The notes under the pieces were generated by a model, which had not been told where the DNA came from, made no database searches, and saw only the letters and a list, made by a program, of their open reading frames with translations. From Bacteroidales bacterium UBA5621 (GTDB lineage: Bacteria > Bacteroidota > Bacteroidia > Bacteroidales > VadinHA17): a stretch of DNA of 18,988 bases. Below, in pieces: positions 1 through 7,708 of this stretch; position 1 is the stretch's first letter; each line of letters opens with the position of its first letter. The stretch lies in the NCBI GenBank assembly GCA_002424525.1, contig DIKJ01000248.1, forward strand, positions 1-18,988. The letters run 5' to 3'. A program made the position numbers and the translations under genes.

Positions 1-1077
1 ATTGGAAATAATATAGCACTTGTGATTTACGGTTTGTTCTTTTCCCGCCTTCTGAGCCCGGTTTTTATCCCTCTTCTCGGATCTGACATCCTCGTTCTTG
101 TCGTAAATACGGTCATCTCCACTGCGATAATTCTTCTGGCAGCAGAGTTTCTCCCAAAAACAATGTTCATTATCTCACCAAATTTTTTCCTTAAGATTTT
201 GAGTGTCCCGACCCTTTTCTTCTTTTATCTCTTTTACCCGATTGCAAAATTTACGCTTGCTTCAGCCAATTTCCTGATCAGGATATTTTCCGGAGTCAGG
301 CCTGAAGAAAAGCATCAGGCCAACAAAGTATTCAGCAGGATTGACCTCGACCATTTTGTAAGTATCGGAAAAATGAATGAAGATGAGAAAGAGCCCTACA
401 ATCATAATATACGCATTTTTCAGAACGCCCTTGATTTTTCCAATGTCAAGCTGCGGGAGTGCATGGTGCCCAGAACGGAGATCAAAGCTGTAGAATCAGG
501 TAGTTCCGTCGCTTCACTCAAGGAGATGTTCATTCAGACAGGTCATTCCCGCATTCTTGTTTACAAGGAGAGCATCGACAACATCACGGGATATTTTGAA
601 CTGAAGGATATCTTCAGGGATCCTCCTGATATTGAGTCGTGCGTCAGGAAGCTGGCAATTGTTCCTGAAACAATGGCAGCAAACAAGCTCCTCAAAATTT
701 TCGTGGAAGAGAAGAAAAATGTTGCACTTGTTGTGGATGAGTTTGGAGGGACCTCCGGGATAGTCACCATTGAGGACGTCCTGGAGGAGATAGTCGGGGA
801 TATTGAAGATGAGCACGATTTTATTGAGCTTACCGAAAAGGTTATCAGCGACAGGGAGTTTATCTTCTCAGGCCGTCTTGAGATTGATTACCTTAATGAA
901 GAGTATAATCTTAATCTGCCCGAAGAAGATGATTATGAAACCCTTGCCGGGATGATACTCTATTACCATGGTAGTATTCCCCGGGGCAACGAAGTAATCA
1001 GGATAAAGAATTTCGTCTTCAGGATCATAAGAGTAACCGCCACCCGGGTGGAGCTGGTTGCTCTCAGGATTGAATAA
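1..1077 (+). CDS. CNNM/CBS-domain/CorC_HlyC family membrane protein (5' truncated by the window)
   Basis: This is the C-terminal 358 residues of a hemolysin-family (CNNM/DUF21) protein, of the type linked to Mg2+/Co2+ homeostasis. The frame is open from base 1, reading IGNNIALVIYG, so the true start lies outside the window and the GTG at 22 is not the start. Domains in order: the end of the CNNM domain with hydrophobic segments (to about residue 90) including the family-like AEFLPKT; a linker; a CBS pair beginning at MVPRTEIKAVE (about residue 155) and running past LVVDEFGGTSGIVTIEDVLEEIVGDI; and a CorC_HlyC domain to the C terminus (FSGRLEIDYLNEEYNL to RVELVALRIE). The CBS pair usually senses adenine nucleotides, and the last domain is FAD-fold-like. 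It does not resemble GldE closely enough for that name. TAA is followed at once by TAG. The last 14 bp overlap the convergent gene ending at 1064. Family assignment is secure; transported ion is inferred. Confidence 0.93.
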   Translation: MGNNIALVIYGLFFSRLLSPVFIPLLGSDILVLVVNTVISTAIILLAAEFLPKTMFIISPNFFLKILSVPTLFFFYLFYPIAKFTLASANFLIRIFSGVRPEEKHQANKVFSRIDLDHFVSIGKMNEDEKEPYNHNIRIFQNALDFSNVKLRECMVPRTEIKAVESGSSVASLKEMFIQTGHSRILVYKESIDNITGYFELKDIFRDPPDIESCVRKLAIVPETMAANKLLKIFVEEKKNVALVVDEFGGTSGIVTIEDVLEEIVGDIEDEHDFIELTEKVISDREFIFSGRLEIDYLNEEYNLNLPEEDDYETLAGMILYYHGSIPRGNEVIRIKNFVFRIIRVTATRVELVALRIE

Positions 1078-1753
1078 TAGTGTTGCAGAAATTGCCGAGT
1101 CTGATAAGATCTTCCGCAGATTTAAGATCAATGTTCGATTTCCTGATGAATTCCCTTATCTTTTCCGGCTTATCATCCGGAAAAAGCCTGAGAAACTGCC
1201 TTTCGGTGGTCAGCCTGTGCATTTCGCCGTTCACTCTGACCCAAAAAACTGTTGCAGGAGATATTTTGACGTTAGGTGGATTATCAAGATGGCGTATCTG
1301 GTTTCCTCCTCTGATGGATCCCACTGCCGTGGGCCCCAGAGTCTGTGATGTCATACCGTAAGCAGTGGCGCTTCCAGTCGGAGCATATCGGCTTTTATGC
1401 TGTATGAAAACAGATACGGGACCCTTCACAACAATCTCATAAAAAGCCTCTTCCACAGGAATAAACTTCCTGTTCCGCAGGAAAACCGTATCTATCTCTT
1501 CAGGCTTATCCAGAACCATAAAAACTCCTCGCTGGCTAAGCACCATCTCCTCGTCAACCATATTATAGTTTAGAATTGCCTCCATGCCTGTTCCGGCTTT
1601 GGTTCTGATAATTCCCCTGGTGAATTCTGGAAACAGAAACTGGGGAAGGGGATTTTCCTGGCCTGTCTGACAGAATAAGCTGAAGGAGAAGACCGATACA
1701 GTTAAAATCAGACCCAGTGTTTTCAATATTCTCATTATGCCATCTCGTTTCAT
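1064..1753 (-). CDS. Conserved hypothetical secreted protein
   Basis: The protein has 229 residues with an N-terminal signal peptide (hydrophobic core LGLILTVSVFSFSLFC, residues about 12-27), so it is exported to the periplasm or outer membrane. There is a Cys at the end of the core (FSLFCQ), so a lipoprotein is possible but the lipobox is poor. I recognise no named domain. The body is rich in beta-type segments (LPQFLFPEFTRG, EAILNYNMVDEEM, IDTVFLRNRKFIPV, EIVVKGPVSVFIQHKS) and ends in a helical part (ERQFLRLFPDDKPEKIREFI). This resembles an uncharacterised protein type I associate with Bacteroidota. The ATG at 1753 gives MKRDGIMRILK. The ATG at 1735 (MRILKTLG) gives a tidier signal peptide and a more normal leader length from the predicted promoter at 1768-1800, so 1735 may be the real start. 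It converges on the CNNM gene with a 14-bp overlap. Confidence 0.75.
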   Translation of the reverse strand: MKRDGIMRILKTLGLILTVSVFSFSLFCQTGQENPLPQFLFPEFTRGIIRTKAGTGMEAILNYNMVDEEMVLSQRGVFMVLDKPEEIDTVFLRNRKFIPVEEAFYEIVVKGPVSVFIQHKSRYAPTGSATAYGMTSQTLGPTAVGSIRGGNQIRHLDNPPNVKISPATVFWVRVNGEMHRLTTERQFLRLFPDDKPEKIREFIRKSNIDLKSAEDLIRLGNFCNTIIQS

Positions 1754-1767
1754 TTCAAATCTTTTTT

Positions 1768-1800
1768 CAAAATTAGTAAATAAAAAAGAGGCTGATCAAA
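1768..1800 (-). promoter_or_regulatory. Predicted Bacteroidetes-type promoter of the 1064-1753 gene
   Basis: Read on the minus strand, TTTG (1800-1797) is followed after 21 nt by TAATTTTG (1775-1768). This is an exact match to the Bacteroidetes consensus of -33 TTTG, 19-21 nt, -7 TAnnTTTG. The -33 box sits in the loop of the upstream terminator hairpin. Transcription would start near 1761, leaving about 8 nt before the ATG at 1753 or about 26 nt before the ATG at 1735. Confidence 0.5.
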
Positions 1801-1815
1801 AACCAGCCTCTTTTT
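1783..1815 (-). terminator. Rho-independent terminator, probably bidirectional
   Basis: A perfect 12-bp stem (1783-1794 AAAAAGAGGCTG with 1804-1815) closes a 9-nt loop. It lies 19 nt beyond the stop codon of the DUF1735 lipoprotein gene, so it ends the susC-susD-lipoprotein transcript. The A and T runs at both ends give a U tract in either direction, so plus-strand transcripts coming through from the CNNM gene should stop here too. Confidence 0.9.
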
Positions 1816-1834
1816 ATATCATTTATTATTAAGA

Positions 1835-2821
1835 TTATCTGGGGCCCACATAGGTCCATGTTTCATCGAAGTACGTCCTTATATGCGGGGGATTGGGAAC
1901 TACGCTTGGTTGCAGCATGAAATATTTTATCAGAATATTGCCTGTGGCCGGATCCCACTTGTTAACACCTGTCGGGTCGAGTGCTGCTGCCCTGGTGTTT
2001 GCGGGGGTGCCCCACCAGTTTGTCAGTGCAGCGATCGTTCCGTTTCCTGATGGATCGAATCTCAGGAACAGACCAAATGATCCGTAATAGCTCCAGGATG
2101 TTCCGCTGAGGATCGGGTGAAGAGGATAATCATAGTCAAAGTCAAATACCTCACATGTATGCTCACCTGTAGTTATAAGCTTATATTTAAACGGATAATA
2201 CCCTGAAAGAGTAGGAACAACAACATCAACCATCGGTGAGTTAGCTGTTACGAGGTAGATCCCGTCATATTTGTTCTTGGCAAGTACCTGTGCGACTATT
2301 TTGTGGCTTGCAGCTTCGCTCAGCTTACCTGTGCCGGTAACTGTTCCTATACTATAGGCAAGTGCATATTGTTTGCTGAAGTCGAAGTTGAATGCGTTGG
2401 GCACATTAACCATTATTGACTTGATGTTCTCTCCGGGGGCGAAAGTGATAGTCATTTTACCGCCTGTCAGGGCCGGAGTGGTTGTATGAAGGCTTGTAGG
2501 CAGCGGTTCAAACTCGGTATCGTTATCATCGTTGTAAGCATCAAGTATTGAGCCATCTGCATCGAAGATCAGTTCGACCGTGGTTTGAGTATTTAAAGCT
2601 GCCTCACTGTGAACATCTCTCCTGAGTTCGAAAAGAACCTGCGACTGAGGTGTGTTTATCGGATCGAGCGCTGATACAGCGAATCCGCTGGTCGGCGTAA
2701 TCTTGATAAGTGTCTGCCCGGCATCTCCCATCGACTGCGTTTCAGGAAGGCATGAAACTGCGACCAGAACAAGCAGTACCAGTCCGATTGCTGCTTCTAT
2801 TTTTTTATGAAGTGTTTTCAT
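1835..2821 (-). CDS. DUF1735-type (BT_3987-like N-terminal) surface lipoprotein
   Basis: The protein has 328 residues and is the third gene of a SusC/SusD operon, 32 bp after the susD-like gene. A signal peptide with a lipobox ends at C24 (LVAVSC), so it is lipidated and probably displayed on the outer surface. Residues about 30-185 look like a DUF1735 beta-sandwich: the ILDAYNDDNDTEFEPLP motif, a stretch of the form FAPGENIKSIMVNVP, and KQYALAYSIGTVTG are typical. The C-terminal part (KYDGIYLVT to FDETWTYVGPR) resembles the binding domain often paired with DUF1735 and has many aromatics (SWSYYGSFGLFLRF, NWWGTP). In known Sus-like systems such proteins are surface binding proteins that help deliver ligand to SusCD. 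The ligand cannot be told from the sequence. No catalytic signature was seen. Confidence 0.85.
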   Translation of the reverse strand: MKTLHKKIEAAIGLVLLVLVAVSCLPETQSMGDAGQTLIKITPTSGFAVSALDPINTPQSQVLFELRRDVHSEAALNTQTTVELIFDADGSILDAYNDDNDTEFEPLPTSLHTTTPALTGGKMTITFAPGENIKSIMVNVPNAFNFDFSKQYALAYSIGTVTGTGKLSEAASHKIVAQVLAKNKYDGIYLVTANSPMVDVVVPTLSGYYPFKYKLITTGEHTCEVFDFDYDYPLHPILSGTSWSYYGSFGLFLRFDPSGNGTIAALTNWWGTPANTRAAALDPTGVNKWDPATGNILIKYFMLQPSVVPNPPHIRTYFDETWTYVGPR

Positions 2822-2853
2822 ATTATTATTTGATTATTTGTTTATAAAAATGA

Positions 2854-4323
2854 CTACTGCTTATCCCACCATATTCTGGAATCCATTTTGTCACCGCCCT
2901 GAATTCTTGCAACAGCAGCTTCAACTCCGGCTTTGGTAAGAGCATAATCAGCAGTCCCGTAGACGTATCTGCGCGGGATAACCTTCGGGCTGTTGATGGC
3001 ATCGGGAGCAGGCACCAGAGCCGGCACATTTGTCCTTCTCCAGTTGCTCCATCCCTGCAGTCCGTCGGGATAATAGGCAATATATTGCTGCAGTGCAATC
3101 TTCGGGATGTTGGCTCCGGTTCCTCCCGGGTTGGCAAGGGCAACGGCCGGATTGGTCAGGTAAGTATCCTCAGGCTCCGGTAATCCCCATTGAGTGAACG
3201 ATGCAGATATACCGGCCACATAAAGGTTATTGACATTTTCGGTTGTCCATCCCCTGTCCGCTGCTTCGGCACGGGCAAGGAGTACACTGGCCGCCCTGAT
3301 AAGATATATCGGGCTATTTTCCTGCCTGTAATTGGGATGCAGAACGTATGTCCAGTTTGGATTTGCACTCGTCCATGCCTCGGCAGATTCGCGCTTCAAT
3401 CCGTAAGGAACTCCGTTTGTCGAGAATACACCGTTCACTGTTGCTCCGTAAACAGAGAGGCGGGAATCATTACCAAGACTGCTGAGCAGGTCTGTCATGG
3501 TTTTGCTTTCGCCATAGTCCTTACGTCCGAAATACATATTGTAGAACGGATTTCTGAAGTTACCCCCTGGATAATTAACAGTGAAGTTATCATCATTGGT
3601 GGCAATATAGCCTGCTGCATTTGATAGAGCTGCCTTGAACTCTGTTGCAGCATATTCAGATGCACCCGGATAGACTTTAGAAAGTCTCAGCGCCATCAGC
3701 ATCCTTAATGAGTTGGCGGTCTTCTTCCACCTGGCTATGTCGCCTTTGAAAATAATATCTCCTCTGATGACGGCACCTGTCGTGAACTGGGCTACAGCTT
3801 CAGTCAGTTCCTTAATAAGGTCCTTATAGATTGTTTCCTGAGTGTCGTATGCCACGTTGGGATCGCCTTTAAGAGACTCTGAATATGGAACATCGCCCCA
3901 GCGGTCGGTTATAGTCCAGAAGATATATGCCTTCAGGATCCGTGCAATGGCTATCTGGTTTTCATTTGCGCCGTTGAGTGAAGCAGCCACCTTTGTGGCA
4001 TCATCAGAATTCGTTATAATGATATTCTCAAGATCATAGAGCAATCCTGAGTATATTCCCATTGGTGTAGCCTGGTTAAGGGAATAGAGAGAGAAGTCGG
4101 TATACTGGGTTTCTGAATAGAACTGGCAGTATAGTGCCGGACCGTCAAGTCGTCCGTATCCTCCGATACCCGACAGCACATTGGTAAGCAATGCAGCGGT
4201 GTTCGGTGTATTGGTCGCGGCCGGATTGACATTGGTGTCCCCGAAGTCCTCGAGTTTGCTGCAACCGGAAATAAGAACTACCGCCAGCATTAAGGTAAAA
4301 ATTCTATAAGCTATATTTTTCAT
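2854..4323 (-). CDS. SusD/RagB-like outer-membrane lipoprotein (SusD-like_2 type)
   Basis: The protein has 489 residues, normal length for the family. The lipobox LISGC places the acylated Cys at C21. It is followed by KLEDFGDTNVNPAATNTPNTAALLTNVL, a typical N terminus for the Susd/RagB lipoprotein subgroup (SusD-like_2). TPR-like helical segments follow (IARILKAYIFWTITDRWGDVPYSES, TANSLRMLMALRLSKVYP, YLIRAASVLLARAEAADRGW), and the C terminus KMDSRIWWDKQ is characteristic. SusD proteins cap the SusC barrel as a hinged lid and bind the ligand before import. The gene lies 34 bp after susC and 32 bp before the DUF1735 lipoprotein gene, so the three are almost certainly co-transcribed. There is no carbohydrate-active enzyme beside it, so glycan, peptide or another ligand all remain possible. 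Confidence 0.95.
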   Translation of the reverse strand: MKNIAYRIFTLMLAVVLISGCSKLEDFGDTNVNPAATNTPNTAALLTNVLSGIGGYGRLDGPALYCQFYSETQYTDFSLYSLNQATPMGIYSGLLYDLENIIITNSDDATKVAASLNGANENQIAIARILKAYIFWTITDRWGDVPYSESLKGDPNVAYDTQETIYKDLIKELTEAVAQFTTGAVIRGDIIFKGDIARWKKTANSLRMLMALRLSKVYPGASEYAATEFKAALSNAAGYIATNDDNFTVNYPGGNFRNPFYNMYFGRKDYGESKTMTDLLSSLGNDSRLSVYGATVNGVFSTNGVPYGLKRESAEAWTSANPNWTYVLHPNYRQENSPIYLIRAASVLLARAEAADRGWTTENVNNLYVAGISASFTQWGLPEPEDTYLTNPAVALANPGGTGANIPKIALQQYIAYYPDGLQGWSNWRRTNVPALVPAPDAINSPKVIPRRYVYGTADYALTKAGVEAAVARIQGGDKMDSRIWWDKQ

Positions 4324-4357
4324 TGTCTTGATTTTTTAAAGTTACTAAACGGCATCC

Positions 4358-7300
4358 TTAGAAGTTAATCTTCAGGTTGGTACCAAAAGAACGTATTCCC
4401 GGGAACTGGCCTCTTTCACCTCCGGCATAACTTACCTCTGAAGGATCGAAGTCTTTGCTCTTGGCATAGATCAGCCAGGGGTTCTGTGCAACGAAAGATA
4501 TATAGGCGCTCTGGATATACCTGCTGAGACCCATTTTTGCTACCGGCAGATTGTAACCTACACTAAGCTCACGTAACTTAATGAATGTCAGATCGTACAC
4601 GAAGGGATCAAAAGCCTTGCTGTTATAGAAGCCATGATAATACTCCTGTGCATCAACCCAGTGCTCTACCCTCTGGCCTGTAGTCTGGTCAATACCAACC
4701 ACCTTGACTCCGCCGCCGTCCTCAACCGGGTCTCTTTTGGGAATTCCTCTGTCGTTAAGCCCTGATGTCCTTGCTGTAAGTCCTGAGTATGTACCCCACA
4801 TGTCTGACAGTGAGAAGAACTTGCCTCCGAACTGATAGTCAACGTTAGCATTGATAATGATATCCCTGAACAATCTTACCGAGTTCTGGACACCGCCTGT
4901 AAAATCAGGAACCACGTTTCCGAAATATTTCTGCGGGTCAGCCACATAGCCTCCGGAGGCATTGAGAATCGGCAAACCTGTTGCTTCATCCATCTTCATA
5001 CCACTGCCGAAGAGCTCACCCCATGGCCTGCCGACTGCATGAACCATCGAGGGAGGTGTCGTACCCCAGTATGTCTGAACGACGAATCTGTCGATGCCTT
5101 CAGCAATCTTAACAACCTCCTGCCTGATAAGGTATGCGAATGTGGCATTGAAATCCCATTGTACGTTGGGTTTCGATACCGGACGCAGGTTAAGCGAAAG
5201 GTCAAGTCCCTGCTTTGAGATCTCACCAGTATTCAGATATTTGGAGGTAAATCCGCTGTAGCTGGCAATGGATACTGAATAGGGAATATCCTTTTCGGTT
5301 CCGTCCCAGAAGGTAGCTGAAACGCCGATCAGGCTGTTGAAGAACCTCAGTTCAAGGCCTAATTCTCTCTGTGTCTTGACTGCACCTCTGATATTCGGAT
5401 CGACCAGCTGGTCCGGTGTTCCCATGAGGAAATTGCCGTCCCACTGATACTGCCCGACACCGTATGCAAAACCAGGATAAACGTAAGTACCTATTGCTGT
5501 GGGTATTTCACCCCATGAAGCACGTATTTTCCCGAAGTTTATTGCTGAAATGTTCAGAAGATCACTGAAGACGAAAGATGCTCCGACTGATTTGGATAGA
5601 ACTGAATTGTCTGCCGGGGGAAGAGTGGAGTACCAGTCATTGCGGAGTGTTCCTTCCACAAAGAGGAAATCCTTGTAACCAACGTCAGCTCTTGCAAACA
5701 CCGCCCTCCATTTTGTTGCTGATCTTGAGTTGGAGATGCTTGGCTGATCCTTCGAGTTGGATATGGTATAGAGGTTCTTGATGTTAAACCCGTTCACGGT
5801 ATTTGCACCGTTCGATTTGGAGATGGCACTGAAGAAGTCAGTACCTGCGTTGGCATTTACCCTGAAATCGCCGAATGTCCTGTCGAAGGTAAGAAGCGTC
5901 TCAATGTTCTCCCTGTTTGAATAGCTTGTTGATGTACTGTAGTAACCAAGGCATTCAGGTGCGTTACCTGTTGTCTGGGTACCGCTGTCGTTCAGGTCGG
6001 TGCTGTATTTTGACTCTGACCAGACGTTGTTCTGCTGCCTGCGGTAGGTAACCTTTGCAGAGAGACCTTCAATTATCTGGTAACTTAGAGATATATCACC
6101 GAAGAGACGATCAGCACGGTTCACATTCTTAACCAGATCAAAATACTTGTAGAAATTATACCAGTAGTTACCGGCATAGAAGTTCTTTGTATTTGTCGGA
6201 TCGTAAACAGTCGGGTTGTTATGGTTCCAGCTTGACCAGATTCCCTCGGGAGTCCTGAGATTCTTAAGTTCCTTCATCATACCCATATCGAGGTTCCTGT
6301 GGAACCACTGGTTGAATGATCCTGTTGACTGGTTTGAATAGTCATCGTCAAACTCACCGTCGGTAAATGTTGTAAAGAAGTTGACATTGGCTCCGAATGT
6401 AAGTTTTTTGGTAATGTCGTAAGTAGTTTTCACCGACATGTTTGTCTTGTTGAGAGAAGTTGTCGGGATCAGACCCTTGACAGAAATATTACCCACAACG
6501 GCTCTTATGTTGAGGCCTTCTGTCACTTTTGAGAAAGCCACGTTATTGTTTATTGTAAGACCTGTCTCATAGAACTCCCTTGCGTTGTTCGGCTGGGGAA
6601 TAAGCTTGGCGGTTTTGTATGAGTAAGGGCTTCCATCATACCATGCATACCATGGAATATATTCCTGTCCGGCCATTCTGGGTCCCCAGCTGGCGTCGTC
6701 GGAGTAGTCATGGTAATATTTGCCGTCGAGTGCCATCCATGCCTCGGGATGGTTTGGCTGCCAGTTATATTTAATAAGGTCGTAGCTGGCGCCTCCTGCA
6801 TAGTCATTCTGATAATTGGGAAGGATGTAAACTGAAGATGCCAGGATTCCGGAGTTAACTTCAACTCCCATTGTTCTTCCGGCACTAGTCTTACCTTTCT
6901 TTGTGGTGATGATTATAGCGCCGTTTGCGCCCTGTGCCCCGAGTATTGCGGATGCAGCCGGGCCGGAGAGAACGCTGATGTCCTCGATATCGTCCATATT
7001 TAGGTCATTGGCATTCGGAAGGATTGTGCCGTCCACAACATACGTAACGCTGGTTCCTGTTCCGAATCCGCCATCACCGCGAAGTCTGATCTCGCCTGCG
7101 CGTCCCAGCGCTGCGGCAGACTGCCCGCGAAGCTGTACTCCGGATACCTTACCGGCCAGGGCATTGTTGATGTTGATCTGCCTCACTTCAGCCAGCTTCG
7201 ATCCGGTAACTACCTGCTCGAGAGCCACAGACCCTTTGGGGGCTCGCCGTATACCATAACCACTTGTTACGACAACCTCCTGCAGGCCGATAACATCCGA

Positions 7301-7594
7301 CTCCATGACAACATCAATAACAGAGCGCCCTGCAATCGCAACTTCCTGTGTCCTCATACCCACAAAGGAGAATACCAGGGTGGTTGCAGTCTGCGGCACT
7401 GTAACTGAATATCTTCCGTTAACATCAGTTATGGCACCTATAGTTGTACCTTTCACAGAAACAGATACTCCGGGAATAGCTCCCTCCCCCTGCATAGCAG
7501 AGGTTACCGTACCTGTAATTACTCTTGTTTGCGCCCATAGGGTGGTTGCACCCGCAAACACAAACAAAATAATAATCAGAAATAACTTCTTCAT
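4358..7594 (-). CDS. SusC/RagA family TonB-linked outer-membrane transporter
   Basis: The protein has 1078 residues. Order of parts: signal peptide (1-22, cut after LWA); carboxypeptidase-D regulatory-like beta-sandwich (about 24-105: ITGTVTSAMQGEGAIPGVSV, ITDVNGRYSVTVP); TonB-box-like EVVVTSGYG; plug domain (about 120-235, with LAGKVSGVQLRG, IRLRGDGGFG, YVVDGTI, IEDISVLSGPAASAILGAQG and NGAIIITTKKG); then a long beta-barrel ending LKINF, with a terminal Phe as expected for BAM recognition. It imports a ligand captured by its SusD partner, using energy from TonB-ExbBD. There is no N-terminal STN domain, and no FecR/ECF sigma or hybrid two-component gene nearby, so control is not of the sigma/anti-sigma type. 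It is first in its operon, with a predicted promoter at 7627-7657. Substrate unknown. Confidence 0.97.
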   Translation of the reverse strand: MKKLFLIIILFVFAGATTLWAQTRVITGTVTSAMQGEGAIPGVSVSVKGTTIGAITDVNGRYSVTVPQTATTLVFSFVGMRTQEVAIAGRSVIDVVMESDVIGLQEVVVTSGYGIRRAPKGSVALEQVVTGSKLAEVRQININNALAGKVSGVQLRGQSAAALGRAGEIRLRGDGGFGTGTSVTYVVDGTILPNANDLNMDDIEDISVLSGPAASAILGAQGANGAIIITTKKGKTSAGRTMGVEVNSGILASSVYILPNYQNDYAGGASYDLIKYNWQPNHPEAWMALDGKYYHDYSDDASWGPRMAGQEYIPWYAWYDGSPYSYKTAKLIPQPNNAREFYETGLTINNNVAFSKVTEGLNIRAVVGNISVKGLIPTTSLNKTNMSVKTTYDITKKLTFGANVNFFTTFTDGEFDDDYSNQSTGSFNQWFHRNLDMGMMKELKNLRTPEGIWSSWNHNNPTVYDPTNTKNFYAGNYWYNFYKYFDLVKNVNRADRLFGDISLSYQIIEGLSAKVTYRRQQNNVWSESKYSTDLNDSGTQTTGNAPECLGYYSTSTSYSNRENIETLLTFDRTFGDFRVNANAGTDFFSAISKSNGANTVNGFNIKNLYTISNSKDQPSISNSRSATKWRAVFARADVGYKDFLFVEGTLRNDWYSTLPPADNSVLSKSVGASFVFSDLLNISAINFGKIRASWGEIPTAIGTYVYPGFAYGVGQYQWDGNFLMGTPDQLVDPNIRGAVKTQRELGLELRFFNSLIGVSATFWDGTEKDIPYSVSIASYSGFTSKYLNTGEISKQGLDLSLNLRPVSKPNVQWDFNATFAYLIRQEVVKIAEGIDRFVVQTYWGTTPPSMVHAVGRPWGELFGSGMKMDEATGLPILNASGGYVADPQKYFGNVVPDFTGGVQNSVRLFRDIIINANVDYQFGGKFFSLSDMWGTYSGLTARTSGLNDRGIPKRDPVEDGGGVKVVGIDQTTGQRVEHWVDAQEYYHGFYNSKAFDPFVYDLTFIKLRELSVGYNLPVAKMGLSRYIQSAYISFVAQNPWLIYAKSKDFDPSEVSYAGGERGQFPGIRSFGTNLKINF

Positions 7595-7626
7595 ACGATT
7601 TAGATTTAGGTTTTAATTTAACGGGG

Positions 7627-7657
7627 TAAAGTTATTGGTTTTTTAAAGAAATGCAAA
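7627..7657 (-). promoter_or_regulatory. Predicted Bacteroidetes-type promoter of the susC-susD operon
   Basis: On the minus strand TTTG (7657-7654) is followed after 19 nt by TAACTTTA (7634-7627), which matches TAnnTTTG except for the last base. The predicted start near 7620 would give a leader of about 26 nt before the susC ATG at 7594. The region 7595-7697 is AT-rich and I saw no hairpin in it. Confidence 0.45.
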
Positions 7658-7679
7658 TAAATGGTTTATTTTTTGAAGA

Positions 7680-7708
7680 CCGATTACCGATTACTTGTCA
7701 CCGATTAC
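7680..7708. repeat. Three copies of CCGATTAC spanning the M20 stop codon
   Basis: CCGATTAC occurs at 7680-7687, 7687-7694 (sharing one base) and 7701-7708. The third copy encodes the end of the M20 peptidase (G-N-R-stop on the minus strand, GGTAATCGGTGA), and the other two lie just beyond it. This looks like a small local duplication; no inverted symmetry or U tract was seen, so it is not a terminator. Confidence 0.6.

Noticed and set aside
22..24. GTG as start codon of the CNNM protein
   Set aside because: The frame is open upstream to base 1 and encodes family-typical IGNNIAL, so the gene enters from outside the window.
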